Assembly: GCF_004331435.1 (NCBI RefSeq)
Contig: NZ_SJKA01000016.1
Location: 104,879-168,878, forward strand
Length of the DNA stretch: 64,000 nt
Direction: 5' to 3'
DNA from: Kribbella sindirgiensis
GTDB lineage: Bacteria; Actinomycetota; Actinomycetes; Propionibacteriales; Kribbellaceae
This document shows positions 50,908 to 59,598 of this stretch, one piece after another. The notes beneath the pieces were generated by a model that was not told the DNA's origin, ran no database searches, and saw only the letters and a program-made list of their open reading frames with translations. The translations under genes were made by a program, and so were the position numbers. The first letter of the stretch is position 1; every line of letters begins with the position of its first letter.

Positions 50908-52067
50908 TCCGGAATCTCCTGCCATTGTCGGGATGCCGAGCTGGCCTCGACCGCGGCCAGCACGCGCTGGACTCGCAGCCCGTCGGCGAACGACGGTTCC
51001 GGATCGGCGCCTTCGGCGATCGCGGTGACCAGGTCGACGACCTGATGGGTGAACCCGTGCTCGTAACCGAGCAGATGTCCCGGCGGCCACCAGGCGGCGA
51101 CATACGGGTGGTCGGGTTCGGTGGCGAGGATGCGGCGGAAACCCGCCGTCCTCGAGTCCTCGGTGGCGTCGTAGTAGTGCAGGAGATTCATGTCCTCGAA
51201 GTCGAACGCCAGACTGCCGAGGCTTCCGTTGATCTCGATCCTGATGGCGTTCTTCCGCCCGGTCGCGAACCTCGTGGCCTCGAAGACCCCGAGTGCGCCG
51301 GAGCGGAACTGCGCCAGGAACACCGCAGCGTCGTCGACCGTGACCGGTCCGCGCTCGGTTCCCGCCGTACCGGCCAGGCCGGAGTGCTCGGCCGCGACCG
51401 GGCGTTCCTTCACGAACGTCTCGAGCCGAGCGCTCACCTCGCCGATCGTGTCGCCGGTGATGTACTGCGTCATGTCGATGATGTGCGCGCCGATGTCACC
51501 GAGTGCGCCGGAGCCGGCCTTCTCCTTGTCCAGCCGCCAGGACAGCGGCGCCTCCGGATCGGCGATCCAGTCCTGCAGGTACTGCGCGCGGACGTGCCGG
51601 ATCGTACCGAGCTTGCCGTCGGCAACGAGCTGGCGGGCGAGCGCGATCGCCGGCACCCGGCGGTAGGTGAACCCGACCATCGACCTGATCCCCTGGGCCT
51701 TGGCCTTCTCGGCGGCCGCGGTCATCGCCTCGGCCTCCTCGACGGTGTTGGCCAGCGGCTTCTCGCACAGGACGTGCTTGCCGGCCTCCAGGGCTGCGAT
51801 CGCGATCTCGGCGTGACTGTCGCCCGGCGTGCACACGTCGACCAGCTGGACGTCGTCGCGCGCGATCAGCTTGCGCCAATCGGTCTCCGTCTCCTTCCAG
51901 CCGAGCTTCGTCGCCGCCGCTTGCACAGCCTCGGCGTTGCGACCGCCCAGCACGTTCATGGCCGGGTCCAGCGGCAGGTCGAAGAAGCGCGGCGCGCTCC
52001 GCCAGGCCTGCGAATGGGCCGCTCCCATGAACGCGTAGCCGATCAGGCCGATGCCCAGGTTCGTCAT
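50904..52067 (-). CDS. Gfo/Idh/MocA family oxidoreductase
   Basis: 387 residues. The N-terminal Rossmann fold (GIGLIGYAFMGAAHSQAW) binds NAD(P). EKPLANTVEEAEAM is the family EKP motif with the catalytic Lys, and the C-terminal domain has DIGAHIIDM, in which Asp and His act in substrate binding. Family members oxidise inositol, glucose-type sugars or 3-keto sugars. It is translationally coupled to xylA and lies after the transporter genes, so its substrate is probably taken up by the same importer. Confidence 0.9.
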   Translation of the reverse strand: MTNLGIGLIGYAFMGAAHSQAWRSAPRFFDLPLDPAMNVLGGRNAEAVQAAATKLGWKETETDWRKLIARDDVQLVDVCTPGDSHAEIAIAALEAGKHVLCEKPLANTVEEAEAMTAAAEKAKAQGIRSMVGFTYRRVPAIALARQLVADGKLGTIRHVRAQYLQDWIADPEAPLSWRLDKEKAGSGALGDIGAHIIDMTQYITGDTIGEVSARLETFVKERPVAAEHSGLAGTAGTERGPVTVDDAAVFLAQFRSGALGVFEATRFATGRKNAIRIEINGSLGSLAFDFEDMNLLHYYDATEDSRTAGFRRILATEPDHPYVAAWWPPGHLLGYEHGFTHQVVDLVTAIAEGADPEPSFADGLRVQRVLAAVEASSASRQWQEIPE

Positions 52068-52077
52068 TGCTCTCCTC

Positions 52078-53118
52078 TTAGCTCTCGAATGCGGTGGGCA
52101 GGTACTGGTCCACGTTGTCCTTGGTCACCACCGGCGCGTACAGCTGGACGGTGCGCGGCACCTCGACCTCCACCAGGTCGCCGAGGGCCTTCTTCTGCAC
52201 CAGCAGCCGCGCCAGCCGGACGCCGTCGGCGCCCTGCGTGGACGGGTAGATGACGGTGGCCTTGAGCAACGAGCTGCCGGACTTGATGTCCCGCATCACG
52301 TTCGCCGAACCGGCCCCGCCGACCACGAAGAACTCCTTGCGGCCGGAGTTCTTGATCGCGGCCATCACGCCGACGCCCTGGTCGTCGTCGTGGTTCCAGA
52401 TCGCATCGATCTTCGGCGCCGCCTGCAGCAGGTTCGCCGCGGCCTTCTCACCGGACTCCACGGTGAATTCGGCGGCCACCCGGTTGCTGACCTTCAGGCC
52501 GCAGTCGGCGAGCGCCTCCTTGAAGCCCTTGCTGCGGTCCTGAGTCAACGGCAGCGAGTCGATCCCGGCGATCTCCGCGACCACCGCGTCCTTCTTGTCC
52601 TTCAGCTGCTGGCAGACGTACGTACCGGCCGACACGCCCATCCCGTGGTTGTCACCGAGGATCGTCGTACGGGCCGCGAACGGACTGTCGAACTCGCGGT
52701 CCACGTTCACGACCGTGATGCCGGCCTCCATCGCCTTCGTCGCGACCGGGGTGAGCGCGGCCCCGTCGAACGGCAGCAGGACGATCGCGTCGACCTTCTG
52801 GTTGATGAACGTCTCGACCTGGCTGATCTGCAGGTTCACGTCGTTGGTGCCTTCGGCGACGACCAGCTCGACGTCGGAGTACTTCTTCGCCTCGGCCTGG
52901 GTGGCCTTGGTGATCGCACCCATCCAGCCGTGGTCGGCGGCCGGTGCGGAGAAACCGATCTTGACCTTCTTGCCGGGCTCGTCGTTCTTCACGGCCGCCT
53001 GCTCGGCGGGCTTGTTGCCGCTGTCCTCCTCGGCCTTCGGGGTGTTGCTCGTGCAGGCGGCCAGTGCGACCACGCTGAGGCCCGCGATCACCAGGGTGCG
53101 GGCGGAACTTCGGGACAT
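52078..53118 (-). CDS. Pentose/ribose-type ABC transporter binding lipoprotein
   Basis: 346 residues of the RbsB/XylF periplasmic-binding family. The lipobox LAAC puts the lipidated Cys at about residue 22, so it is membrane-anchored. The two-lobe pattern includes KIGFSAPAADHGWMGAITKA at the start of the ligand domain and AIWNHDDDQGVGVMAAI. The transporter, isomerase and ROK regulator in one operon indicate D-xylose or a related pentose. It starts 12 bp after the permease stop. Confidence 0.92.
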   Translation of the reverse strand: MSRSSARTLVIAGLSVVALAACTSNTPKAEEDSGNKPAEQAAVKNDEPGKKVKIGFSAPAADHGWMGAITKATQAEAKKYSDVELVVAEGTNDVNLQISQVETFINQKVDAIVLLPFDGAALTPVATKAMEAGITVVNVDREFDSPFAARTTILGDNHGMGVSAGTYVCQQLKDKKDAVVAEIAGIDSLPLTQDRSKGFKEALADCGLKVSNRVAAEFTVESGEKAAANLLQAAPKIDAIWNHDDDQGVGVMAAIKNSGRKEFFVVGGAGSANVMRDIKSGSSLLKATVIYPSTQGADGVRLARLLVQKKALGDLVEVEVPRTVQLYAPVVTKDNVDQYLPTAFES

Positions 53119-53130
53119 CTTTGTCCTCCT

Positions 53131-54162
53131 CTAGGTGCCGGTGGTACGACGCGCCAGCCGTTGCTGGAGGAGGACGGCGACCACGATGATCGCGCCCCTC
53201 GCCACCGACTGGGCGGAGATGCTCAGGTTGTTCAGGGTGAAGACGTTGTTCAACGTCGTGAAGATCAGTACGCCGAACACGGTGCCGACGATCGTGCCGC
53301 GGCCACCGGACAGCAGCGTGCCGCCGATCACCACCGCCGCGATCGCATCGAGTTCGTACAACTGACCGTGGGTCGAGCTCCCCGTGGTCGTCCGCGCCAT
53401 CAGCATCACCGCGGCGATCCCGCAGCACAGCCCGGCCAGGACGTACAGCGCCACGGTGTGACGCTGGACCTTGATCCCCGCCAGGCGAGCGGCTTCGGCG
53501 TTCCCGCCGACGGCGAACGTCCGGCGGCCGAACGTGGTCCGGTTCAGCAGCACCCAGCCGGCCGCGGCGACCAGCAGGAAGATCCAGACCAGCACCGGTA
53601 CGCCGATCAGCGAGCCGCCGAAGAAGTCTTCGAACGAGCCGACCGTGATGATCTGGGTCTTCCGGTCGGAGATGATCTCGGCCAGACCACGCGCCGACGC
53701 CAGCATCGCCAAGGTCGCGACGAACGGCACGATCTTGCCGTAGGCAACCAGCAGGCCGTTGACCAGACCGCACGCGGCGCCGACCGCGAGCGCCGTACTG
53801 ACCATGAAGATCCAGTGGTAGTCGGCGGCCAGCTGCTGGGTCGCCAGCGTGGTCGCCCAGACCGACGCCAGCGCGACCATCGCGCCGACGCTCAGGTCGA
53901 TCCCGCCGCCGGTGATGACGAACGTCATCCCGACGCTGACCACCCCGATAACCGCGGCCAGCCGCAGGATCGTCAGCACGTTCGCACCGGTCGCGAACGT
54001 GTCGCCCGCGGTCGCGATGCCGACGAGACACAGCAGCACCAGCGCGACCACGAGGCCCAGGTTGCGGCCGAAGCCAGACCTCAGCAGATCCGTCCTCGAC
54101 CGCGGGATCGCCGGCTGGGTGACCGTGTCCTGTCTCGATGGTGTCGTGATGTCCTCACTCAT
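53131..54162 (-). CDS. Pentose ABC transporter permease (RbsC/XylH type)
   Basis: 343 residues with eight to ten hydrophobic segments. VISVGMTFVITGGGIDLSVGAMVALASVW and GKIVPFVATLAMLASARG are characteristic of the RbsC/XylH group, which works as a homodimer. ATG at 54162 is preceded by AAAGGAGG at a suitable distance; GTG at 54165 is possible. It lies between the ATPase and the binding protein, in the common rbs-like order with the binding protein last. Confidence 0.92.
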   Translation of the reverse strand: MSEDITTPSRQDTVTQPAIPRSRTDLLRSGFGRNLGLVVALVLLCLVGIATAGDTFATGANVLTILRLAAVIGVVSVGMTFVITGGGIDLSVGAMVALASVWATTLATQQLAADYHWIFMVSTALAVGAACGLVNGLLVAYGKIVPFVATLAMLASARGLAEIISDRKTQIITVGSFEDFFGGSLIGVPVLVWIFLLVAAAGWVLLNRTTFGRRTFAVGGNAEAARLAGIKVQRHTVALYVLAGLCCGIAAVMLMARTTTGSSTHGQLYELDAIAAVVIGGTLLSGGRGTIVGTVFGVLIFTTLNNVFTLNNLSISAQSVARGAIIVVAVLLQQRLARRTTGT

Positions 54163-54181
54163 CACCTCGCCCCTCCTTTCA

Positions 54182-55681
54182 TCAGATCGAGCCCTCCATC
54201 ACCAGGTCCAGGACCTGGTGCTCGTCGATCTCTTGCGCGGGCCCCGTGTGGACGGCTCGCCCCTCCCGCAGTACGACGACCCGGTCCGACAGACCGAGCA
54301 CTTCCGGAACTTCGCTGGACACCAGCACGATCGCGACCCCGTTGGACGCCAGCTCCCGAATCAGCGCGTAGATCTCCGATCGCGCACCGACGTCGACACC
54401 CCTGGTCGGCTCATCGAGCAGCAGCACCCGGCAGTCCCGGAGCAGCCAGCGCGCGAGCACGACCTTCTGCTGGTTGCCTCCCGACAGGTTGCGCACCGGT
54501 TGATCCACACCCGCCGGACGGACATCCAGCGCCACCGCCAGCTTCGAGGCCGCCTCCCGCTCGGCCCGGTTGTTGAGGAATCCGGTGCTCGCGAACCGTC
54601 CGAGCGTCGACACCGTGATGTTCTTGAACACCGCCTCGTCGAGCAGCAGCGCCTGACTCTTCCGTTCCTCCGGTGCGAGTCCGACACCGGCCTTCACCGC
54701 GTCCTGCACACGCCCGGGACGCAGTACGGCACCGTCGACCCGGACGAATCCGGTCGCCGCGCGTCGCGCGCCGTACACCGTCTCCAGTACTTCGGAACGC
54801 CCGGAGCCGACCAGCCCCGCGAGGCCGAGGATCTCGCCGGCGCGCACCTCGAACCCGATCCCGGCGAACTCACCGGGCCGGCTCAGATCCACGACCTCGA
54901 GGACGACCGGCGCTGCGGCCCGGACCTCGGTGCGGGGCGGGAACACGTACTCGATCGAGCGCCCCGTCATCAGCTGGATGAGTTCCTTGGTCGGCGTCTG
55001 GCGGGCGTCGAGGCCGGTCGCCACGGTCGCGCCGTCCTTCAGCACCGTGACCCGGTCGCCGATCTCGCGGATCTCCTCGAGCCGGTGCGAGATGTAGACC
55101 ACCGCGACCCCGCGGTCGGTCAGGCCGCGGATCACCCGGAACAGGTTCGACACCTCCTCCGGATCGAGCACCGCGGACGGCTCGTCCATCACGATCAGGC
55201 GGGCGTCGCGGGACAGCGCGCGAGCCATGCTGACCACCTGCTGACCAGCGGCCGGCAGCGAACCGACGGTCCGGTGCGTGGGGATCTCGGCGTGCCCGAG
55301 GCCCTGCAGGATCGCGCGTGCCTTCGTGTTCGCCTCGTGGATCCGGCTGAAGCCGTAGCGGGACGGTTCGTGACCGAGAAAGATGTTCTCGGCAACGGTC
55401 AGGTCCGGTACCAGGTCGAGCTCCTGGTAGATCGCCGCGATCCCGCGCTGGATCGCCGCGGTCGGGCTGTTCAGCTGGACCGGCTCGTCGTTGATCCGGA
55501 TCATGCCCGCGTCCGGCTGGTGCGCGCCGGTCAGCACCCGGATCAGCGTGGACTTCCCGGCACCGTTCTGCCCGAGCAGGCAGTGCACCTCACCGGCCCG
55601 TACGTCGAGATCCACACCGTCGAGCGCCCGTACGCCGGGGAACTCCTTGACGATCCCCATCATGTTCAGCAGGTCCGTCAT
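54182..55681 (-). CDS. Pentose ABC transporter ATPase (two-domain, RbsA/XylG type)
   Basis: 499 residues with duplicated nucleotide-binding domains. The first half has Walker A GQNGAGKST near residue 36 and Walker B LIVMDEP. The second has VRNLSGGNQQKV and LLLDEPTRGVDVGARSEIY. The second Walker A is degenerate (GLVGSGRSE), as usual in this family. The ATG at 55681 overlaps the ROK regulator stop (ATGA). It energises the permease and binding protein downstream. Confidence 0.94.
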   Translation of the reverse strand: MTDLLNMMGIVKEFPGVRALDGVDLDVRAGEVHCLLGQNGAGKSTLIRVLTGAHQPDAGMIRINDEPVQLNSPTAAIQRGIAAIYQELDLVPDLTVAENIFLGHEPSRYGFSRIHEANTKARAILQGLGHAEIPTHRTVGSLPAAGQQVVSMARALSRDARLIVMDEPSAVLDPEEVSNLFRVIRGLTDRGVAVVYISHRLEEIREIGDRVTVLKDGATVATGLDARQTPTKELIQLMTGRSIEYVFPPRTEVRAAAPVVLEVVDLSRPGEFAGIGFEVRAGEILGLAGLVGSGRSEVLETVYGARRAATGFVRVDGAVLRPGRVQDAVKAGVGLAPEERKSQALLLDEAVFKNITVSTLGRFASTGFLNNRAEREAASKLAVALDVRPAGVDQPVRNLSGGNQQKVVLARWLLRDCRVLLLDEPTRGVDVGARSEIYALIRELASNGVAIVLVSSEVPEVLGLSDRVVVLREGRAVHTGPAQEIDEHQVLDLVMEGSI

Positions 55682-56952
55682 GACGCCGCCCCGATCCGCG
55701 TCGGGTCGACGAAGACCTGGTCGAGCGAGATCTGCGCACCGCCGCGGACGGCCGCCGCGAAACCGAGCTCCGACCGGACGACCCGGCAACCGCCGCCGTC
55801 CGGTGCGATCACCCGTTCCTGGATCGCCTTCTCCAGTGGTTCTTTCAGCCACGGCCCGAGGACGGCGAAGTAGCCGCCCAGTACGAGCACGTCCGGGTTC
55901 AGGATGTTCACCAGGATCGCTCCCCCAATCCCCAGCCAAGTGCCGACGTCCTTCAACGCGGACAGCGTCCGCGCGTCCCCCGCTTCGGCCCGCCGGGTGA
56001 TCCCGGCCAGCCGTTGCTCCACGTCCAGCGACGGGTCCCGCACCGGGTCGTCCCTGTCCGTTGCCTTGTGCAACAGTGCGGTCAGCCCGACGACCGTCTC
56101 CCAGCACCCGGTCCGCCCGCACCCGCACGTCCGCCCGGGCGGAGCAACCGGCATATGCCCAACCTCACCGCTGTACCCGGCGCCCCCGTGCAGCAGGTGC
56201 CCGTTGGACACAATCCCCCCACCCACACCAACCGCCCCGGTCAACAACACAAGATCATGCGGGACACCCCCGCTGCGGTCGTCCTCGGTCCGATGCAGCT
56301 CGGCGTACGCGGCGAGCGCCGCGAGGTTCGCCTCGTTCTCAACGTGCAGCGGGTAGCCGGGGTCGCCGAGCCGGGTGCGCATCTCCTGGGCGACCGAGAC
56401 CTCGCCCCACCCCAGGTTCGGCGCAAGCTTCAGCTCCCCCGTCTCCCCTTGCACCAGTCCAGGCACAGCGAGCGTGACTCCGGCGAGCTCCCCGCTCCGA
56501 GCCTCGACGGCGTCGACGGCTTCGCGGACCAGTTCGGCCAGCCGGTCGAGCGTCGTACCGGGTTCGAGATGTGCGACGTCGACCGGGACCCGCTTCTCGA
56601 GCACCACGTCGCCGGCCAGGTCGAGGGCCGCGACCGCGAGGTAGTCGACATTGATCTCCGCGCCCACCCCGCAAACACCGGTGCCGTCCAGCTCGACGAG
56701 CTGCCCCGGCCGACCAAGCGCGCGGCTGGAGTCCGCCGGCCCTTCGCGCAGCAGACCGCGATCGACGAGCTCGGCGACCAGGCTGCTGACGGTCGCCTTG
56801 TTCAGACCGGTCTCGTCCGCGATCCGGGCCCGGGACCGGGGGCCCAGGTCGCGGACGTGCCGCAGTACCACGGAGAGGTTGTTGCGCCTTAGCGACACGT
56901 GATCGGCGGCAACGCCCCGGCTCCCCGGGCGACGGCCGTCCGTCAGCGTCAT
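55678..56952 (-). CDS. ROK-family transcriptional repressor (XylR-like)
   Basis: 424 residues. An N-terminal winged helix (RNNLSVVLRHVRDLGPRSRARIADETGLNKATVSSLV, about 20-70) is followed by the ROK sugar-binding domain, with GHMPVAPPGRTCGCGRTGCWE containing the CGCG-x3-C zinc motif, and HVENEANLAALAAY. Such regulators in Actinobacteria repress xylose genes until xylose binds. ATG at 56952 has GAGAGGGG upstream and a 25-bp inverted repeat lies just before it. As first gene of the operon it autoregulates the transporter and xylA. Confidence 0.92.
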   Translation of the reverse strand: MTLTDGRRPGSRGVAADHVSLRRNNLSVVLRHVRDLGPRSRARIADETGLNKATVSSLVAELVDRGLLREGPADSSRALGRPGQLVELDGTGVCGVGAEINVDYLAVAALDLAGDVVLEKRVPVDVAHLEPGTTLDRLAELVREAVDAVEARSGELAGVTLAVPGLVQGETGELKLAPNLGWGEVSVAQEMRTRLGDPGYPLHVENEANLAALAAYAELHRTEDDRSGGVPHDLVLLTGAVGVGGGIVSNGHLLHGGAGYSGEVGHMPVAPPGRTCGCGRTGCWETVVGLTALLHKATDRDDPVRDPSLDVEQRLAGITRRAEAGDARTLSALKDVGTWLGIGGAILVNILNPDVLVLGGYFAVLGPWLKEPLEKAIQERVIAPDGGGCRVVRSELGFAAAVRGGAQISLDQVFVDPTRIGAAS

Positions 56953-56972
56953 CTGGGCACCCCTCTCCAGAT

Positions 56973-56997
56973 TTTGTCTGTTGACCCAACAAACTAA
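56973..56997. promoter_or_regulatory. ROK-type operator of the xylose operon
   Basis: TTTGTCTGTTG (56973-56983) and CAACAAACTAA (56987-56997) are inverted with 9 of 11 matches around a 3-bp spacer. This AGTTTGTT-type pattern is the usual ROK/XylR operator form. It overlaps the -10 box of the operon, so binding would block transcription. Confidence 0.65.
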
Positions 56998-57019
56998 GTT
57001 CACGCCGCGAGGTCGTCAA
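56991..57019 (-). promoter_or_regulatory. Promoter of the xylR operon
   Basis: On the minus strand TTGACG (57019-57014) and TAGTTT (56996-56991) are separated by 17 bp, 38 bp upstream of the XylR ATG. The -10 box lies within the operator at 56973-56997. Confidence 0.6.
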
Positions 57020-57042
57020 GAGTTCCGCAACAGTCAAGTTCT

Positions 57043-57070
57043 TGCAAGAGTTTGTCGACGTTTGTACGCT
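57043..57070 (+). promoter_or_regulatory. Promoter of the GH71/99-like gene
   Basis: TTGCAA (57043-57048) and TACGCT (57065-57070) are 16 bp apart on the plus strand, 40 bp before the ATG. The spacer holds two TTTGT elements (AGTTTGTCGACGTTTGTAC), which match the half site of the ROK operator. A TCTTGCAAGA palindrome overlaps the -35 box. Shared control with xylR is likely. Confidence 0.5.
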
Positions 57071-57110
57071 CGCCACACGCTCTCCTGCCCGCCCCCACCA
57101 GGAGCACCCC

Positions 57111-58625
57111 ATGAAGCTCACGCGCCGTACCCTGCTCGCCTCCACCGCCGCGGCCGCTCTGGCCGGCAAGTCCCAGTTCGCCCCCCAGGTCGCCGCCGCC
57201 GCCAGTCCCCCGGGCGACGTCGTCGGGAAGGTCACCGTCGGCTACCAGGGCTGGTTCGCCTGCGCCGGCGACGGCGCACCGATCAACGGGTGGTGGCACT
57301 GGAGCCAGAACTGGGGCCAGCCGCCGTCGCCGACGAACACCGCGATCGTCAGCTGGCCGGACGTCCGGGACTTCACGTCGACGTACCAGACGGCGTACGC
57401 GAATCTCGGGAACGGGCAGGCGGCCCGGCTGTTCTCGTCGTACGACCAGCAGACGGTGAACACGCACTTCCAGTGGATGCAGCAGAACGGCTGCGACACG
57501 GCGGCGCTGCAGCGGTTCAACCCGACCGGCGGCGAAGGACCGACGCGGGACGCGATGGCCGCGAAGGTGCGGCAGGCCGCGGAGCAGTACGGGCGGAAGT
57601 TCTACATCATGTACGACGCGACGGCCTGGACGTCGATGCAGTCGGAAATGAAGGCGGACTGGACCTCGAAGATGAGCTCGTACACGTCGTCACCGGCGTA
57701 CGCGCGGCAGAACGGGAAGCCCGTCGTCTGCATCTGGGGGTTCGGGTTCAACGAGCCCAACAAGGCGTGGCCTGCCGACGTCTGCCTGGACGTCGTGAAC
57801 TGGTTCAAGGGGCAGGGCTGCTACGTGATCGGCGGCGTACCGACGCACTGGCGGCCGGGCAACGAGGACTCGCGACCCGGGTACCTGGACGTGTACCACG
57901 CGTTCAACATGCTGTCGCCGTGGATGGTCGGGCGGATCAGTGACATCGCGGGCGCCGATCACTACTACAACAACGTGAATCAGCAGGACCAGGCGGACTG
58001 CAACGCCCATGGGATCGACTACCAGCCGTGCGTGATCCCCGGCGACCTGCAGTCCGGGCACCGGCGGCACGGCGACCTGATGTGGCGCCAGTTCTACAAC
58101 CTCACCCGCGTCGGCGTGCAGGGGCTGTACATCTCGATGTTCGACGAGTTCAACGAAGGCAACCAGATCGCCAAGACCGCCGAGACGTCGGCCTGGATCC
58201 CCGCGAGCTCAGGCATCCGCGCCCTCGACGAGGACGGCACCCCATGCTCCTCCGACTACTACCTTCGGCTGACCAATGACGGCGGCCGCATGTTCAAAGG
58301 CCAAGCACCGTTGACCTCGGTGCGCCCGACCGTACCGATGCCGGTCCAAGGACCTGCCGGCGTGATCTTCTACGAGCACGTGGACTACGACGGCGCTGCC
58401 GGCGCGGCGCTCTCCAAGGGCACCTACACCCGGGCGCAACTACAGGCCGCCGGCGTGCAGGACAACTGGGCTTCCTCGGTGAAGATCCCGTCAGGCTGGA
58501 CGGTCACGATCTACGCCGAGGACAACTTCAGCGGGCAGTCCTGGGTGCGTACGGCGGACACACCGAACTTCGTCGCGCTGTCGCCGAACGCGAACGATCA
58601 CCTGACGTCCTGCCGGATCTCCTAG
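57111..58625 (+). CDS. Secreted GH71/GH99-like glycosidase with beta/gamma-crystallin domain
   Basis: 504 residues. A Tat-like signal (LTRRTLLAS, ending near residue 32) precedes a catalytic domain resembling GH71/GH99-type TIM barrels: VTVGYQGWFACAGDG, FYIMYDATAW, KPVVCIWGFGFNEP, YHAFNMLSPW and MFDEFNEGNQ, with acidic candidates for catalysis. The C-terminal 85 residues form a beta/gamma-crystallin-like domain (VIFYEHVDYDG, TIYAEDNFSGQSW). Its target sugar is unknown, but divergent pairing with xylR suggests release of pentoses or xylan-linked sugars. AGGAG lies 7 nt before ATG 57111. The stop overlaps the convergent gene by 4 bp. Confidence 0.82.
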   Translation: MKLTRRTLLASTAAAALAGKSQFAPQVAAAASPPGDVVGKVTVGYQGWFACAGDGAPINGWWHWSQNWGQPPSPTNTAIVSWPDVRDFTSTYQTAYANLGNGQAARLFSSYDQQTVNTHFQWMQQNGCDTAALQRFNPTGGEGPTRDAMAAKVRQAAEQYGRKFYIMYDATAWTSMQSEMKADWTSKMSSYTSSPAYARQNGKPVVCIWGFGFNEPNKAWPADVCLDVVNWFKGQGCYVIGGVPTHWRPGNEDSRPGYLDVYHAFNMLSPWMVGRISDIAGADHYYNNVNQQDQADCNAHGIDYQPCVIPGDLQSGHRRHGDLMWRQFYNLTRVGVQGLYISMFDEFNEGNQIAKTAETSAWIPASSGIRALDEDGTPCSSDYYLRLTNDGGRMFKGQAPLTSVRPTVPMPVQGPAGVIFYEHVDYDGAAGAALSKGTYTRAQLQAAGVQDNWASSVKIPSGWTVTIYAEDNFSGQSWVRTADTPNFVALSPNANDHLTSCRIS

Positions 58626-59335
58626 AAGAGCTCCATGCTGTCGGCGGTTGCGGTGATGACCGGGTTGTCGAAGTAGAGACGGCAGGCGATCGCGTGGCCG
58701 GCGCAGGTGAGGAGGGACGGGCCGGCGGCGTCGACGACGCGGTACCCGACCGGGTGGACGCAGCGTTCCACCTCGCCCTCGTTCTCGCGGCCGCAACCGA
58801 GAACGTGGCAGGTGACGGTGTCACCGACGTTCATCAGGGTCAGGCCGTGCTCGGGACACACACCCCAGCCGACGCCGCACGCCTGCCCCTCGTTCGCGGC
58901 CAGCCGGACGAGTTTGCCGGCGGTGACCTCCAGCTTGCTCGCCAGGTCGCGGAAGGTGGTCGCGGCCTGGTCGAGGTCGCGCCGGAAACGCCGCAACTCG
59001 ACGGACTCGGGCATGTTCTGCGTCGCGGCGTGCAGATCCTCGGCCAGCGTCATCGCCGCGACCGCGATCTCGTCGACCCGGACGGGCGTGTTGAACTGGC
59101 GCAGCGTCGTACCGCTCTGCTGCCGCGGCCGGTCGCGCACCTCGGACAGCCAGTCCGAACGCGGTACGACGTCCTGCGGCTGGTCCAGGCGGATCTCACC
59201 GACCTGCTGCTCCGCGTGCCACTCCGATGGTGGTTCAAGGTCAGTGGTCGGTTGCGGAGCGTGACCATTAGCTCCGTTGGCCGGTCCGATCCCGTTCATC
59301 GGGATCCGGCTTTCCTGCGCTGTCCGCCCGTTCAT
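58622..59335 (-). CDS. Hypothetical Cys-rich protein
   Basis: 237 residues, no recognised family. The N-terminal 100 residues are polar and disordered-looking (Pro, Gln, Asn), then a helical Leu/Ala-rich segment (about 100-150). The C-terminal 90 residues carry Cys and His in closely spaced sets (CGVGWGVCPEHG, CHVLGCGRE, ERCVHPVG, CAGHAIAC), compatible with two zinc ribbons or metal sites. No signal peptide or membrane segment. ATG at 59335 overlaps the stop of a possible upstream ORF (ATGA). The role is unknown. Confidence 0.65.
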   Translation of the reverse strand: MNGRTAQESRIPMNGIGPANGANGHAPQPTTDLEPPSEWHAEQQVGEIRLDQPQDVVPRSDWLSEVRDRPRQQSGTTLRQFNTPVRVDEIAVAAMTLAEDLHAATQNMPESVELRRFRRDLDQAATTFRDLASKLEVTAGKLVRLAANEGQACGVGWGVCPEHGLTLMNVGDTVTCHVLGCGRENEGEVERCVHPVGYRVVDAAGPSLLTCAGHAIACRLYFDNPVITATADSMELF

Positions 59336-59553
59336 ACAGCCTCACTCGTCCAGTGCATGACACCCGCCATTGCGCGTCCCCTGTAGTGCCTCTGGTGGCT
59401 GATCGTGCCATGTATGCGGTACCCACGACCAGAGGAACAACAACGGCGTGACCCACCGCTCCCCCGCACTTGCGGACCGCAACGATCAACCCCCAGGCAG
59501 TGCCAGAATTCCCCATCCCAGGGGCACCAAATCACACCGTGCGGGTTACCCAA
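59332..59553 (-). CDS. Possible small ORF coupled to the Cys-rich protein
   Basis: 73 residues from TTG 59553, with Cys and Trp in pairs (WCPWDGEFWHCLG, CGPQ, CC). The stop overlaps the ATG of the next gene in ATGA form, the arrangement of truly coupled genes elsewhere in this window. There is no clear ribosome-binding site at the TTG and codon use is less biased, so it may be spurious. GTG codons farther in are alternative starts. Confidence 0.25.
   Translation of the reverse strand: MGNPHGVIWCPWDGEFWHCLGVDRCGPQVRGSGGSRRCCSSGRGYRIHGTISHQRHYRGRAMAGVMHWTSEAV
59389..59435. repeat. 8-bp inverted repeat in the leader of the Cys-rich gene
   Basis: CCTCTGGT (59389-59396) and ACCAGAGG (59428-59435) are perfect arms 31 nt apart. 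They could fold in the RNA upstream of the Cys-rich gene or be an operator pair. Otherwise 59336-59598 (263 bp) shows only the weak ORF above. Confidence 0.3.
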
Positions 59554-59598
59554 CGTGGTTTTGACATTTCCCCACGGACCGTCGCCGGGCCGTTGCTG

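Noticed and set aside
59268..59516. 82-codon minus-strand ORF overlapping the start of the Cys-rich gene
   Set aside because: It overlaps the stronger gene by 68 bp in another frame and has no ribosome-binding site.
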